DNA of 64,000 nucleotides from a candidate division LCP-89 bacterium B3_LCP (GTDB lineage Bacteria; Electryoneota; B3-LCP): NCBI GenBank assembly GCA_005223185.1, contig NJBN01000003.1, positions 368,659 to 432,658 of the forward strand, read 5' to 3'. Shown piece by piece: positions 42,069 to 51,131 of this stretch (position 1 is its first letter; each line of letters starts with the position of its first letter). The notes under the pieces were generated by a model. It saw only the letters and a program-made list of their open reading frames with translations, ran no database searches and was not told where the DNA came from. The position numbers and the translations under genes were made by a program.

Positions 42069-43238
42069 ATGAAGATCATCCATCGTTACATGATTCTGGA
42101 ATTTATGCCGCCTTTTTTCTATTCCTTCTGTCTTATCAGTATGATTATTCTGCTAAATCTGATAGTGCAGATGTTGGGCAGGATAGCGGGTAAAGGTCTC
42201 GATCCCTATATTGTGATGGAATTCTTCTTCCTGAATTTAGCCTGGATTGTGGCTCTGGCAGTTCCAATGGCAGTGTTGGTGGCCACTTTAACCTCGTTTG
42301 GGCGGCTCTCGGCAGAGAACGAAATAACCGCCTTGAAAGCGGCAGGCGTCAGTCTCTGGCAACTGATATTTCCGTACCTGTTGATAGCCGCTATTTTGTG
42401 TTACCTTCTGATTATGTTCAATAATCGCGTCTTACCCGATTTTAATCACCGGTCTCGTGTGCTATCCGGTGACATTCACAGGAAAAAGCCAACCTTGGCT
42501 TTAGAAGAGGGTATCTTCATTTTCGACTTACCGAAATATGTGCTCTGGGCGCAGCGGATCGATCAGAAAAATTCCAGGCTTTACGATCTGGTTATCTATG
42601 ATAAGAGTGATCCACGCTATCCAACTACGGTTTCCGCGAAAGAGGGCGATTTAAATTTCGTCCGGGAAGAGGAGGCATTTCACCTCTACTTACACCAAGG
42701 TGAAATTCACCGGCAGGATTCCAATGATCCGACATATTATCAGAGAACAGCCTTTCAAAGATCGCTGATTCGGATTGCAGCGCCGAATATGGTATTCGAA
42801 CGGCAGGAAAGCGGTTATCGTTCCGACCGCGAACTTTCCGCACAAGCTATGTGGGCTCAGGTTAAGGAGATGAGAGCGGATCCGGTAAAAAACCGGCGCA
42901 GGATAAATTCATTCATGGTGGAAATTCACAAGAAGTATTCTATCCCCGTTGCCTGCCTGGTGTTTGTGCTGATAGGCGCTCCACTAGGTGTTCGAGTACG
43001 GCGTGGAGGTTTGGGCGTTGCAACGGGTTTGAGTGTGGTGTTTTTCTTGATTTACTGGGCGTTTCTAATTGGCGGTGAGGATCTGGCTGACCGCAGTATC
43101 ATAACACCAGCGATGGCTATGTGGCTGCCTAATGTCTTAATGGGATTGGTTGGGATTGTACTTATCAGGCGTACCGTACGGGAGATGCAGATAATTGATC
43201 TGTCGAGGATGCTAGGGTTTCTTGCTAGAAAACGGTGA
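42069..43238 (+). CDS. LptF/LptG (YjgP/YjgQ) family permease
   Basis: A 389-residue inner-membrane protein with the YjgP/YjgQ layout: three N-terminal membrane helices (~12-35, 52-78, 96-118), a periplasmic beta-jellyroll region (~120-275), and three C-terminal helices (~285-365). These proteins, with LptB, extract lipopolysaccharide from the inner membrane. 'SFGRLSAENEITALKAAGVS' is the typical coupling-helix region. Whether it is LptF or LptG cannot be told from sequence. Its presence supports an LPS-type outer membrane. Confidence 0.9.
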   Translation: MKIIHRYMILEFMPPFFYSFCLISMIILLNLIVQMLGRIAGKGLDPYIVMEFFFLNLAWIVALAVPMAVLVATLTSFGRLSAENEITALKAAGVSLWQLIFPYLLIAAILCYLLIMFNNRVLPDFNHRSRVLSGDIHRKKPTLALEEGIFIFDLPKYVLWAQRIDQKNSRLYDLVIYDKSDPRYPTTVSAKEGDLNFVREEEAFHLYLHQGEIHRQDSNDPTYYQRTAFQRSLIRIAAPNMVFERQESGYRSDRELSAQAMWAQVKEMRADPVKNRRRINSFMVEIHKKYSIPVACLVFVLIGAPLGVRVRRGGLGVATGLSVVFFLIYWAFLIGGEDLADRSIITPAMAMWLPNVLMGLVGIVLIRRTVREMQIIDLSRMLGFLARKR

Positions 43239-43326
43239 CCTGCAGCACATTCACATAAAGTTAAGTTAGTTAAATTATAATAGTTTGATCGTGATAACTG
43301 AAATATTAAATCCATCCAAACTACCT

Positions 43327-44775
43327 ATGGTTAAGAACACGTTGTGGGTTATTCTCTGCCTTTCACTACTGTTGTATAGCAACAAGCCAGTCCGTGCCCA
43401 GGAAGTTCCCTATGGCGCGGTTTATGAACTGTTGGAAACTGTTCAATCGGAGGGCGCGGACGTCTTCAGCCCGGATAATTACGAAAATGCTCTGAAGGCT
43501 TTAGAGAGGGTGAGAGCGGATTCTGTACGGGGAAAGAGTGCTGAAAGAATAAGTAAGAGATTAATTGAAGTGCGGGAGTATTTAGATAAAGCGATGGCTA
43601 ACACGCGATTAGTTCATGAATCATTTCCTGATTTGATAGTAGCATACGATGATGCTCTGAATGCCAGGAGTCCTGAACTCGCGGTGAATGAGTACGAACG
43701 GGGAATGGCTACCTTCCGAAAGATAATGAGCAAGGTCGAGAGGGGTGGATCCGAACCAGCGTCCGCGATGACGGGGTTGGCGATTAAACAACTTCGCCAG
43801 GCGGAACTTGTCGCGATTAAGATGGCTGTTTTAGGCACTGCTGAAAAGAAGATGCGGCAAGTGGATGAGATGGGTAGCATGGACGTTACTCCTGAATTAT
43901 ATACTCAGGCACAGGTTAAGTTATCGCGCGCTGAAGCCTTAATAGATGTGGACAGGTATGCTCTGGAATCACCCAGACTCTTAGCTGATGAATGCGCATT
44001 AATACTGAACCATATTATATTTATGACCGAATGGATATTGAAATTACAGAAAGACCCTGGGGGGTGGGAGAAACTGATTCTGCAGTTCGAAAGATACTTG
44101 AGCGACCTGAGTTCCACTCTTAACCTAACCCCGCATTTTGACCGGAATATGGCATTGACTGTTGAACCGATCCTAACTGCTATCCGCTGTCTGCAAGATG
44201 ACCGGGACCATTTGCAGAAGCAATTACAAGAGAGAGATACCCGCATCGGTGAACTGGAAGCTGAACTGGGGAAACTTCAAGGCCAGGCGGGAAAGTACAT
44301 GGTTGAACTTGAGGCGAAGAGACAACAGATTGTTGCGCAGCAATATTATGAGGATAAAATAGAGCGGGTAACGTCCATGTTGGAAGTTGATGAGGGGACT
44401 GTAATACAGGCTACCGCTGGTGAAGAGGACAGAATAGTCGTTCGTCTGACCGGTCTTCAATTTCCTTCCGGTTCTGACGAGATTCGTCCCCAGGATTTCA
44501 CCTTACTCACGAAAGTGCAGGGGATAATACGCGAATTTCCTGATAGGCGGATAGAGGTTCACGGGCATACTGATTCGAAGGGAAAGGAAGCTGCCAACCA
44601 GAAGCTATCCGAAGCAAGAGCGCATGCCGTTATGGCCTACTTATCGGGAAATATGGATTTGGATGATGACAGGATTGCAGCCCAGGGTTTTGGTGAGAGC
44701 CAGCCAATAGCACCCAATGAAAACGCAGCAGGGAGAAGTCAAAACCGGCGAATTGAGATTCTCTTGTTAAAATAA
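43327..44775 (+). CDS. OmpA-family protein with coiled coil
   Basis: A 482-residue envelope protein. I chose the ATG at 43327 because it directly starts the signal peptide ('MVKNTLWVILCLSLLLYSN' and 'RAQ'); an upstream TTG is possible. The region ~30-245 is helical and resembles the DUF4398-type segments often linked to OmpA domains. A coiled coil spans ~295-345 ('LEAELGKLQGQAGKYMVELE'). The C-terminal OmpA domain (~370-482) has 'EVHGHTDSKG' and 'ARAHAVMAYL', and ends 'NRRIEILLLK'. It anchors the outer membrane to peptidoglycan. Confidence 0.9.
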   Translation: MVKNTLWVILCLSLLLYSNKPVRAQEVPYGAVYELLETVQSEGADVFSPDNYENALKALERVRADSVRGKSAERISKRLIEVREYLDKAMANTRLVHESFPDLIVAYDDALNARSPELAVNEYERGMATFRKIMSKVERGGSEPASAMTGLAIKQLRQAELVAIKMAVLGTAEKKMRQVDEMGSMDVTPELYTQAQVKLSRAEALIDVDRYALESPRLLADECALILNHIIFMTEWILKLQKDPGGWEKLILQFERYLSDLSSTLNLTPHFDRNMALTVEPILTAIRCLQDDRDHLQKQLQERDTRIGELEAELGKLQGQAGKYMVELEAKRQQIVAQQYYEDKIERVTSMLEVDEGTVIQATAGEEDRIVVRLTGLQFPSGSDEIRPQDFTLLTKVQGIIREFPDRRIEVHGHTDSKGKEAANQKLSEARAHAVMAYLSGNMDLDDDRIAAQGFGESQPIAPNENAAGRSQNRRIEILLLK

Positions 44776-44798
44776 ATACTGATTAAACCGGTTCAAAT

Positions 44799-45623
44799 AT
44801 GAGAACGATCATGAAGAATCACGAAAACGTTAAGAACAGTATCCCTGATAATGGGGTTAGTTTCTACGAGGAACTTTTGGGCGACTATGACCAGATGATA
44901 GATTGGGAATCTCGCCTTCAGCGTGAAACTCCATTCTTCAACGAGTTGTTTTCTAAATATGATATAAAGAATCTGTTAGACATCGGCTGCGGAAGCGGAA
45001 GGCACGCCTTTCATTTCATGACTCTGGGAATTGAATCGGTTATTGGCGTTGACCCGTCCTCAAAATTCATTGAAAAGGCGAAAGCCCGTGCTCTGGCAAG
45101 CGGAGAAGAGATCAGTTTTATAGAAGCAGATTTTGCTAATATCATTGAAAGAGTATCAGATCGATTTGATATGGTATGTTGTTTGGGTAATTCCATCTCG
45201 CATGTATTGATCTACGACGACCTGGTACTGACGTTGAAGAATTTCGCCAAATTAGCAGCGGATGATGGGGTGGTATTAGTGCATTGCCTTAATTGGCATT
45301 TGAGACTGGCAAATGCGCAGAGGTTCATCCCACCGGCATCTCACAAAACCTCTGATAGTGAGAAACTCTTCTTCCGCTTCTTCGATTATGGTGATGAATT
45401 GGTAACTATGAACCTGGCTATTTTCAGCCGCGATTCATCATCGATCGGGAAATGGTACAGCCGCATTTTATCAACAACCTTGCGCCCCTGGAGATGGGAT
45501 ATTCTGCAAATGGCAGCAAAAGACGCGGGATTGACTATCAAAGAAGAATACGGTGGCACAGACCTGTCGCCGTACCAGCCGGAACAGTCGCATGATTATA
45601 TATTCACCGCCCGCAATGTGTGA
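44799..45623 (+). CDS. Class I SAM-dependent methyltransferase
   Basis: A 274-residue methyltransferase. The SAM motif is 'LLDIGCGSGRHAFHFMTLG' (~52-70), followed by 'VIGVDPSSKFIEKAKARA', and motif II 'FDMVCCLGNSISHV' (~124-137). The 'CLGNSISH' block occurs in glycine/sarcosine N-methyltransferase-like enzymes, but that assignment is tentative. It lies 23 bp after the OmpA gene and before a B12-dependent radical SAM gene that has its own promoter. Confidence 0.8.
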   Translation: MRTIMKNHENVKNSIPDNGVSFYEELLGDYDQMIDWESRLQRETPFFNELFSKYDIKNLLDIGCGSGRHAFHFMTLGIESVIGVDPSSKFIEKAKARALASGEEISFIEADFANIIERVSDRFDMVCCLGNSISHVLIYDDLVLTLKNFAKLAADDGVVLVHCLNWHLRLANAQRFIPPASHKTSDSEKLFFRFFDYGDELVTMNLAIFSRDSSSIGKWYSRILSTTLRPWRWDILQMAAKDAGLTIKEEYGGTDLSPYQPEQSHDYIFTARNV

Positions 45624-45688
45624 CACCTGCCGCAAAATCTTCGCATTTCTATCCACTAACATCAAACAGCTTTTTGCCTAATTAGAGG

Positions 45689-45719
45689 TTGACTCTGGTT
45701 CAATTCGCCGTTATCTTGA
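45689..45719 (+). promoter_or_regulatory. Promoter of the B12-binding radical SAM gene
   Basis: TTG (45689-45691), 20 bp, TATCTTGA (45712-45719), about 30 bp before the ATG. Confidence 0.6.
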
Positions 45720-45749
45720 ACCGTTTATTTATTAAAACGGAACGAGCAC

Positions 45750-47432
45750 ATGGCCAAGATCAACAAAATAACTCTGATCGAACCTGAAGCGCCGGGTTTT
45801 CACGTTTTCAGCCAATTTAAAATGCCCCGCTTAGGGTTGCCCTTATTGGGAGCGATCCTAAAAAAACGTGGATACGAAGTTAACCTTCATCTTGGGAAAC
45901 TGTCTGAAAAGGATTTTCATTCATTCTCCGGTAATGATCTGATTGGTATTTCCACGACCACTTCCACAGCGCCGGAAGCCTACCGCATAGCAGACAGATT
46001 CCGCCAGGCTGGGAAGAAGGTGGTTATTGGTGGGGTACACGCCACTTTCGTCACTGATGAAAGCTTGCAGCATGCGGATTTCGTGGTTCGGGGGGAGGCT
46101 GAACGCACATTTCCGGAATTGATCAGCAGAATCCAATCAGAAGAGTTGCCCCGGGATTTGTGCGGTGTGAGCTTCATCGATAGGGGCGAAACTGTACACA
46201 ATCCTGATGCTCCGTTAATAGATGATCTGGACAGTCTGCCTTTTCCTGATTACACATTATTCGACAGTAAGATGAAGTTGTTTAATGCGCCGATACAGAC
46301 CTCGCGAGGATGTCCGTATCCATGTAATTTCTGCAATGTTACGCAGATGTTTGGGCGCAAAGTGCGTTACCGGTCAGTGGAACATGTATTGGATGAGATG
46401 GCGCAGCTTCCCAAAGATGAATTGTTCTATTATGACGATAATTTCTGTTCCAATCCAAAGTACACCAAGCAGCTTTGTGAGGGCATTTTAAAGCGTGGAA
46501 TTAAGCCTAAGTACTCTTCAGCACAGGTGAGGATAGAAGTTACCAGAGATCCTGAGCTGATGGATCTCATGGCACAGGCAGGAACGGATCTTGTTTACGT
46601 GGGCTTTGAATCGGTAGTGCCAGAAACTCTACGGGAATATAAAAAGCAGCAGACGGTGGAAGAGATTGCTCAAGCAGTGGAGATATTTCGTCGTTTTAAA
46701 ATGCGCGTACACGGTATGTTCGTTATTGGCGCCGATCACGATTCAAAGCAGACAGCCGTTCGGACGCTCCAATTTGCCGAAAAGCATGGTATAGATACCA
46801 TTCAATTGATGATGTTGACGCCTATCCCGGGAACGGAACTATACCGCCAGTTAGTGGAGAAAGGGCGGATTGTATCGGATGATTGGAGCCTATACGACGG
46901 TCAACATGCTGTATATATGCCAGCAAAGATGTTACCGGAAGAACTTCAAAAGACCACATTCAGTGCGATGGGAAAATTTTATTCATTAAGGAGAGGATTA
47001 ACTTGGGTTGCCAAACGTGATTTTTACAGTGCATCAAGACGGTTTATGGGATGGTATTTAATCAAGCGCTGGAAATGGGATAATCGTGATTGGTCCTCGC
47101 TTTTGCATAAGCATACAGTCAAAACATACAGAAAAAACCTGTCCAATCAACTTAAAGAGCTGCAAAAACAGTTGGATGAACTGCTGAAGAAACTACAAAG
47201 TCGCTTGCCGGAAGTAGGCTTTCGATTTGAGGATCTGCTTGCTAAGGGTGAGAAGATGCTATCGGATATAAACAGGACTTTGCGGGATTTGAAACCATCC
47301 CTGGATATTGACCTTGCAGCGCTTGACAACAAAGCCAGGGAATTAACTCAGGCTGTAACAAAGATACAAGAAGAAGTTATAGCAATTGAATCTGCTTTGA
47401 GATCACATACTGTGAAGTCCGCGTCTGTATAG
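45750..47432 (+). CDS. B12-binding radical SAM protein with C-terminal coiled coil
   Basis: A 560-residue protein. Residues ~1-140 form a cobalamin-binding Rossmann domain ('PRLGLPLLGAILKKRGYEV', 'VVIGGVHATF', 'FVVRGEAERTFPEL'). The radical SAM core (~180-400) has CxxxCxxC at Cys188, Cys192 and Cys195 ('TSRGCPYPCNFCNVTQMFG'). The region ~400-460 is the helical DUF4070-like part, and ~460-555 is a long heptad-rich coiled coil ('LKELQKQLDELLKKLQSRL' and onward). Relatives carry out methylations or ring formation in lipid, hopanoid and chlorophyll pathways. The product here is unknown. Confidence 0.85.
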   Translation: MAKINKITLIEPEAPGFHVFSQFKMPRLGLPLLGAILKKRGYEVNLHLGKLSEKDFHSFSGNDLIGISTTTSTAPEAYRIADRFRQAGKKVVIGGVHATFVTDESLQHADFVVRGEAERTFPELISRIQSEELPRDLCGVSFIDRGETVHNPDAPLIDDLDSLPFPDYTLFDSKMKLFNAPIQTSRGCPYPCNFCNVTQMFGRKVRYRSVEHVLDEMAQLPKDELFYYDDNFCSNPKYTKQLCEGILKRGIKPKYSSAQVRIEVTRDPELMDLMAQAGTDLVYVGFESVVPETLREYKKQQTVEEIAQAVEIFRRFKMRVHGMFVIGADHDSKQTAVRTLQFAEKHGIDTIQLMMLTPIPGTELYRQLVEKGRIVSDDWSLYDGQHAVYMPAKMLPEELQKTTFSAMGKFYSLRRGLTWVAKRDFYSASRRFMGWYLIKRWKWDNRDWSSLLHKHTVKTYRKNLSNQLKELQKQLDELLKKLQSRLPEVGFRFEDLLAKGEKMLSDINRTLRDLKPSLDIDLAALDNKARELTQAVTKIQEEVIAIESALRSHTVKSASV

Positions 47433-47450
47433 AACCTTACTCCCCGATTT

Positions 47451-47487
47451 AAAAAAGCGGCTGTTGATCGATACAGCCGCTTTTTTT
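47451..47487. terminator. Bidirectional terminator between convergent genes
   Basis: Perfect 14-bp stem AAAAAAGCGGCTGT / ACAGCCGCTTTTTT with an 8-nt loop. It serves the radical SAM gene from the left and the minus-strand secreted-protein gene from the right. Confidence 0.9.
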
Positions 47488-47513
47488 ATGTTAAATTGGT
47501 AGAAGATTCGCGA

Positions 47514-48692
47514 TTATTTCAACAGGAATGCTTTCCTGGTGTGGACAAAACCGCCAGCTTTCATCTGTATGAGGTAAAGACCGGAGGCAACGCTGGGTGC
47601 ATTCCACTGGATATTGTGGTAACCTGCTTCAAGGCCCCGGTCAACCAGAGTGGTAACGCGGCTGCCCAGAATGTTGTACACATCTATACGGACGTGAGAA
47701 TTTTCCGGCAGTCCGAATTGTATCTGTGCAGAAGGGTTGAACGGATTCGGAAACGGCGGCGCCATGAAATAAACTTCTGGAACCATGGCGGAGGTCAGAT
47801 CGAATTCATCCCATCCATTCAATTGCCACCCTTCCATATTTTCCGGCAGTCCGTCAGAACCGACAGCGCCGCTCTTCTCGAAGGGGAAACCATCTTCATG
47901 GATGATGGTGCTGGAAATCATGTCGCCGGTGTGTACCATGTAGGTGTAAATCCCCTCAGGTGCTCCCGCTGGAATGCTCTGAGTTAGATCGCGCGATATA
48001 CTTCCTCCAGAAGGCATCGTGAGATCGATGCGAGAGATAATAGGTCCGTAAACAGCGCCGTTGGGGAGGATAACGTCTATCCAGACGTCATAATTCACGG
48101 GATCCTGACTGTCATTGATGATTTCTAATGTATAATTGAAATTGCCACCCGTGGCGTTAATTATGATAGGAGGATTTTCTGGTGAAGCGGTCACAACCAG
48201 GTCGGGATTATTACCTAATTGCAGGGACATCATCGAGGGGAATTCCACGCCGTAGATAACGGGTTCATCCATCGGTGGTATGATGAACAGGGTGGTAGAT
48301 TCCGCATAGTACGTTTCTGGTTCGGGATTCGAAGAATGGAAAGCACGCAGGTAACTCCAGCCTCCATCAGAAGGAGCCGTTCCCGGCAGTATAAAGTTAC
48401 CAGCAGAAGGAGCACCTCCTGTAAAACCAACCTGACAAGTGCCCATGAGTACATCGTCATCCGTGGGCATACCATAAAAACCCGGTTCGACAGAAGGGTC
48501 GTCCATTCCATCTCCAGCGGAATCCCAGATCAGGTGAACGATTGATCCCGGCGATAGAGGTTGACCGTTTTCATCAGCTACAACGCCGAAGAATCCGGAA
48601 GCGTAATTGGTCGCAGTTACTAAGTATGGTTGGGCTTGCAGCCCGCAGGCTAAGATAACAACTGCCGTTATTATAAGTAAAGTTTTTTTCAC
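47514..48692 (-). CDS. Secreted protein with T9SS sorting tail, unknown function
   Basis: A 392-residue exported protein. Residues 1-20 are a signal peptide ending 'GLQA'. No catalytic family is recognisable. Residues ~170-290 form a beta domain of the kind found before sorting tails in this organism ('YDVWIDVILPNGAVYGPIIS', 'GIYTYMVHTGD'; similar segments occur in the SBBP, LVIVD and C25 proteins). The Por tail has 'FPNPFNPSAQIQFGLPENS' and ends 'KAFLLK'. Its ATG overlaps the stop of the preceding gene by 4 bp, so the two are translated together. Confidence 0.85.
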   Translation of the reverse strand: MKKTLLIITAVVILACGLQAQPYLVTATNYASGFFGVVADENGQPLSPGSIVHLIWDSAGDGMDDPSVEPGFYGMPTDDDVLMGTCQVGFTGGAPSAGNFILPGTAPSDGGWSYLRAFHSSNPEPETYYAESTTLFIIPPMDEPVIYGVEFPSMMSLQLGNNPDLVVTASPENPPIIINATGGNFNYTLEIINDSQDPVNYDVWIDVILPNGAVYGPIISRIDLTMPSGGSISRDLTQSIPAGAPEGIYTYMVHTGDMISSTIIHEDGFPFEKSGAVGSDGLPENMEGWQLNGWDEFDLTSAMVPEVYFMAPPFPNPFNPSAQIQFGLPENSHVRIDVYNILGSRVTTLVDRGLEAGYHNIQWNAPSVASGLYLIQMKAGGFVHTRKAFLLK

Positions 48693-49546
48693 TGCGCACC
48701 TCCTTTCACCGAGGTAGATTGTACTGGTTGGGATGTGGATGTACTGTATGTAACCGGTTGCGGTGTCGGTACCGGGGGAATGGACTTAAGGTTATCCTGT
48801 ATAGGATTGGGATTTACCTGGATAATGCCGTTAGCGATTGGTGATTCGGGTTGGGGGTAATTGGGCCAGTCGAATCCGTCATGTCCCGGTGCGACGTAAA
48901 TCCAGTAACCTTGCAGTGGTTCTAAAGCAGTCAGGTCTCCCATCCAGGTGCTGCTTTCGTTCTGCCAGGCGTAGCTGTAACTGCCTGTGGAGGCATCGTA
49001 ACCCATGAGCAAATCGGAAAGGAAAAGGTACAATCCGCCTTCGAAACCGTTAAGCCCTGCCTGAGTAACCTGAGCGGGCATCGCCCAGATGGAACCGATG
49101 GCATTATAACCCGGAACCATCTGCCCCATACCGTATGAAGGTTCTTCGATGATGTTGCCATAGGTGATGATAGTCTGCATTGCCGGGCTGGTGGGTTGCA
49201 CATATATCCAATAGCTTTCGGATTCGGAAAGCTCACTGAACTGCCCTTCCCATTGAGACGTTTCTATATTGTACCAGCAAATTTCAAAGCTGGCAGTTCC
49301 TGAATTCCAGCGGTGAATTTGATCAGATTCTTCAGGTACGCCAGCGCCAGTTAACTGATCTCCCAGAACGTTGGTCACCGTTTTATCATTGGGCAATAAG
49401 GGAAAGGAAATCTGTGTGAAGCCGTGCCCAACATCCGCTTTCCAGAATCCTACGGTGTTTGAAGGACCCGATTCAACAGCACCAACATACTGTACTACGA
49501 AGATGGTGACGATCAGAAGAAGCGCGCCGAATCTTGTCTTGATCAT
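48689..49546 (-). CDS. Secreted protein of unknown function, partner of the downstream cargo gene
   Basis: A 285-residue exported protein. I chose the ATG at 49546 because AGGAG lies 6 bp upstream and the signal peptide 'MIKTRFGALLLIVTIFVVQY' starts there. The mature part has two similar halves built around 'GFTQISFPLL' / 'GYNAIGSIWAMP' and 'ESYWIYVQP' / 'QGYWIYVAPG', a pattern seen in FCB surface proteins. It ends in a Pro/Ser/Thr/Gln-rich tail with no Por sorting motif. It overlaps the downstream gene by 4 bp. Confidence 0.75.
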   Translation of the reverse strand: MIKTRFGALLLIVTIFVVQYVGAVESGPSNTVGFWKADVGHGFTQISFPLLPNDKTVTNVLGDQLTGAGVPEESDQIHRWNSGTASFEICWYNIETSQWEGQFSELSESESYWIYVQPTSPAMQTIITYGNIIEEPSYGMGQMVPGYNAIGSIWAMPAQVTQAGLNGFEGGLYLFLSDLLMGYDASTGSYSYAWQNESSTWMGDLTALEPLQGYWIYVAPGHDGFDWPNYPQPESPIANGIIQVNPNPIQDNLKSIPPVPTPQPVTYSTSTSQPVQSTSVKGGAQ

Positions 49547-49589
49547 AATTTCTCCTTTTCGGGTAGTATATCCCAATATACATTTCTGT

Positions 49590-49620
49590 AGAATATAATA
49601 CATTTTTTTCCAAAAAGCAA
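49590..49620 (-). promoter_or_regulatory. Promoter of the secreted-protein pair
   Basis: TTG (49620-49618), 20 bp, TATATTCT (49597-49590) on the minus strand, about 44 bp before the ATG. Confidence 0.6.
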
Positions 49621-49666
49621 GCTCTATTTTTTTTTCTGCGCTTTTTTAAATCGATTCGGTTTGAGC

Positions 49667-49697
49667 TTGCAAATTATTCACTCTTTGAGTATATTTG
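49667..49697 (+). promoter_or_regulatory. Promoter of the membrane protein-trmB-lipid kinase run
   Basis: TTG (49667-49669), 20 bp, TATATTTG (49690-49697). It faces the promoter at 49590-49620 in a divergent arrangement. Confidence 0.7.
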
Positions 49698-49743
49698 ATT
49701 TTACGGTTTGATAGATCATTTCACGAAATTACTTCACCAGAGC

Positions 49744-50424
49744 ATGGTCATGGTTCCACCAATTGAAAAAAGCCTGAAGCTTTCATCCACAAAAAAGGTG
49801 TTTTGGGTAGCATTGTTTTCGGTGGCGATGGCATACTTCGAAGCGGCTGTCGTCGTTTATCTGCGCGCAATATTCTATCCAAACGGGTTTGATTTTCCGT
49901 TGGCAATGGGACCTGATTCAATTATTATAACTGAATTAGGCAGGGAGGCCGCCACTATTCTAATGCTCGTTACTATCGGATTTCTATGCGGGAGAAGTAA
50001 ACCTGAGCGGTTTGCTTACCTGCTGATTTCATTCGGCATCTGGGATATCATGTATTACGTATGGTTGAAGGTACTGATTGGGTGGCCCTCTTCATTATTG
50101 ACTTGGGATATCCTCTTCTTGATTCCTCTACCCTGGGTGGGACCCTGTCTTGCCCCAATATTAGTTTCTATAGCTATGATCTGGGCGGGCTGGTGGATCG
50201 TTCGCTGTCATGATAGGGGATTTGTACCACAATTCCCTGTGTGGGCTTGGTTCGGTGAGATAGCTGCAGGATTGATAATTATCGTCTCATTTATCTGGGA
50301 TTTCAACAATATTGTCTCAGGCGGCTATCCTGATGTATTTCGCTGGGATATTTTCTTAATTGGAATGATTGCGGGTATTGGCTTATTCTTATTTATGATT
50401 AAAAAACAGAGCATGAGGTACTGA
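49744..50424 (+). CDS. Integral membrane protein of unknown function
   Basis: A 226-residue protein with about six hydrophobic helices ('VFWVALFSVAMAYFEAAVVV', 'AATILMLVTIGFLCG', 'CLAPILVSIAMIWAGWWIV', 'EIAAGLIIIVSFIWD', 'IGMIAGIGLFLFMI' among them). I chose the ATG at 49744; an in-frame TTG at 49708 is too close to the predicted transcription start. No family is recognised. It is followed 7 bp later by trmB. Confidence 0.7.
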   Translation: MVMVPPIEKSLKLSSTKKVFWVALFSVAMAYFEAAVVVYLRAIFYPNGFDFPLAMGPDSIIITELGREAATILMLVTIGFLCGRSKPERFAYLLISFGIWDIMYYVWLKVLIGWPSSLLTWDILFLIPLPWVGPCLAPILVSIAMIWAGWWIVRCHDRGFVPQFPVWAWFGEIAAGLIIIVSFIWDFNNIVSGGYPDVFRWDIFLIGMIAGIGLFLFMIKKQSMRY

Positions 50425-50431
50425 GAGAAGA

Positions 50432-51115
50432 GTGAACAAGATTTCCGGAGTAACTGCGAAGTACAGGGAAAATTACGCAGACCGAATAAGCCAGCATAAC
50501 GGAGAATTATTTGATTCACCTTACGTATGGCAATTTGCACCAGATGATTTGCCATTAGATCCGCGTAAAAAGCTCCCCGGATGTAAACGCACCTTACTAG
50601 AGATCGGCTTTGGACACGGTGAAGTATTGGAAGAACTAGTAAGCCAGCATCCGGAAATCGGTTTTGTCGGGATAGAAAGGCGATCTATGCGAGTGAACAA
50701 GACACTCAAACGATTGCACAGATTATCCGTGAACAATGTTTTCCTGTTGCGCTTGAATTTAGAACTGTTAAACAGAAATTTATTCTCTGCGGATTCGTTC
50801 GATGAGATTTTGGTGAATCATCCTGATCCCTGGCCGAGGGAGCGCCATGAGCATCGCCGTTTTTTCAGTAATGAAATATTAGATTGGATGGTTTTTATCT
50901 TAAAGCTAGGTGGATCGGTGGATATCGCCAGCGATCATACAGAATATTTTTTCACAATTCTACGCCTATTCGAAGGACATCCACGATTTGAAAGTGGATT
51001 ACTCCCACCGTTTTACGTTGATGAATCTCCACCAGGCAGACCGGCAAGCCGTTTTGAGAGAAAGAAGCGCGCTGCTGGCAGTAAGGTACGGCTGATGCGC
51101 TTTGTCAAAAAATAG
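50432..51115 (+). CDS. trmB: tRNA (guanine-N7-)-methyltransferase TrmB
   Basis: A 227-residue SAM enzyme that methylates G46 of tRNA. SAM motif 'LLEIGFGHGEVLEELVSQHP' (~55-74), 'FVGIERRSMRVNKTLKRL', and the family signature 'NHPDPWPRERHEHRRFFS' (~129-146; commonly FPDPWPKKRHHKRR). The C-terminus 'ERKKRAAGSKVRLMRF' is more basic than usual. The start is GTG at 50432 after AGAGAAG. Confidence 0.88.
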   Translation: MNKISGVTAKYRENYADRISQHNGELFDSPYVWQFAPDDLPLDPRKKLPGCKRTLLEIGFGHGEVLEELVSQHPEIGFVGIERRSMRVNKTLKRLHRLSVNNVFLLRLNLELLNRNLFSADSFDEILVNHPDPWPRERHEHRRFFSNEILDWMVFILKLGGSVDIASDHTEYFFTILRLFEGHPRFESGLLPPFYVDESPPGRPASRFERKKRAAGSKVRLMRFVKK

Positions 51116-51131
51116 TTAACATTCCCGATCT

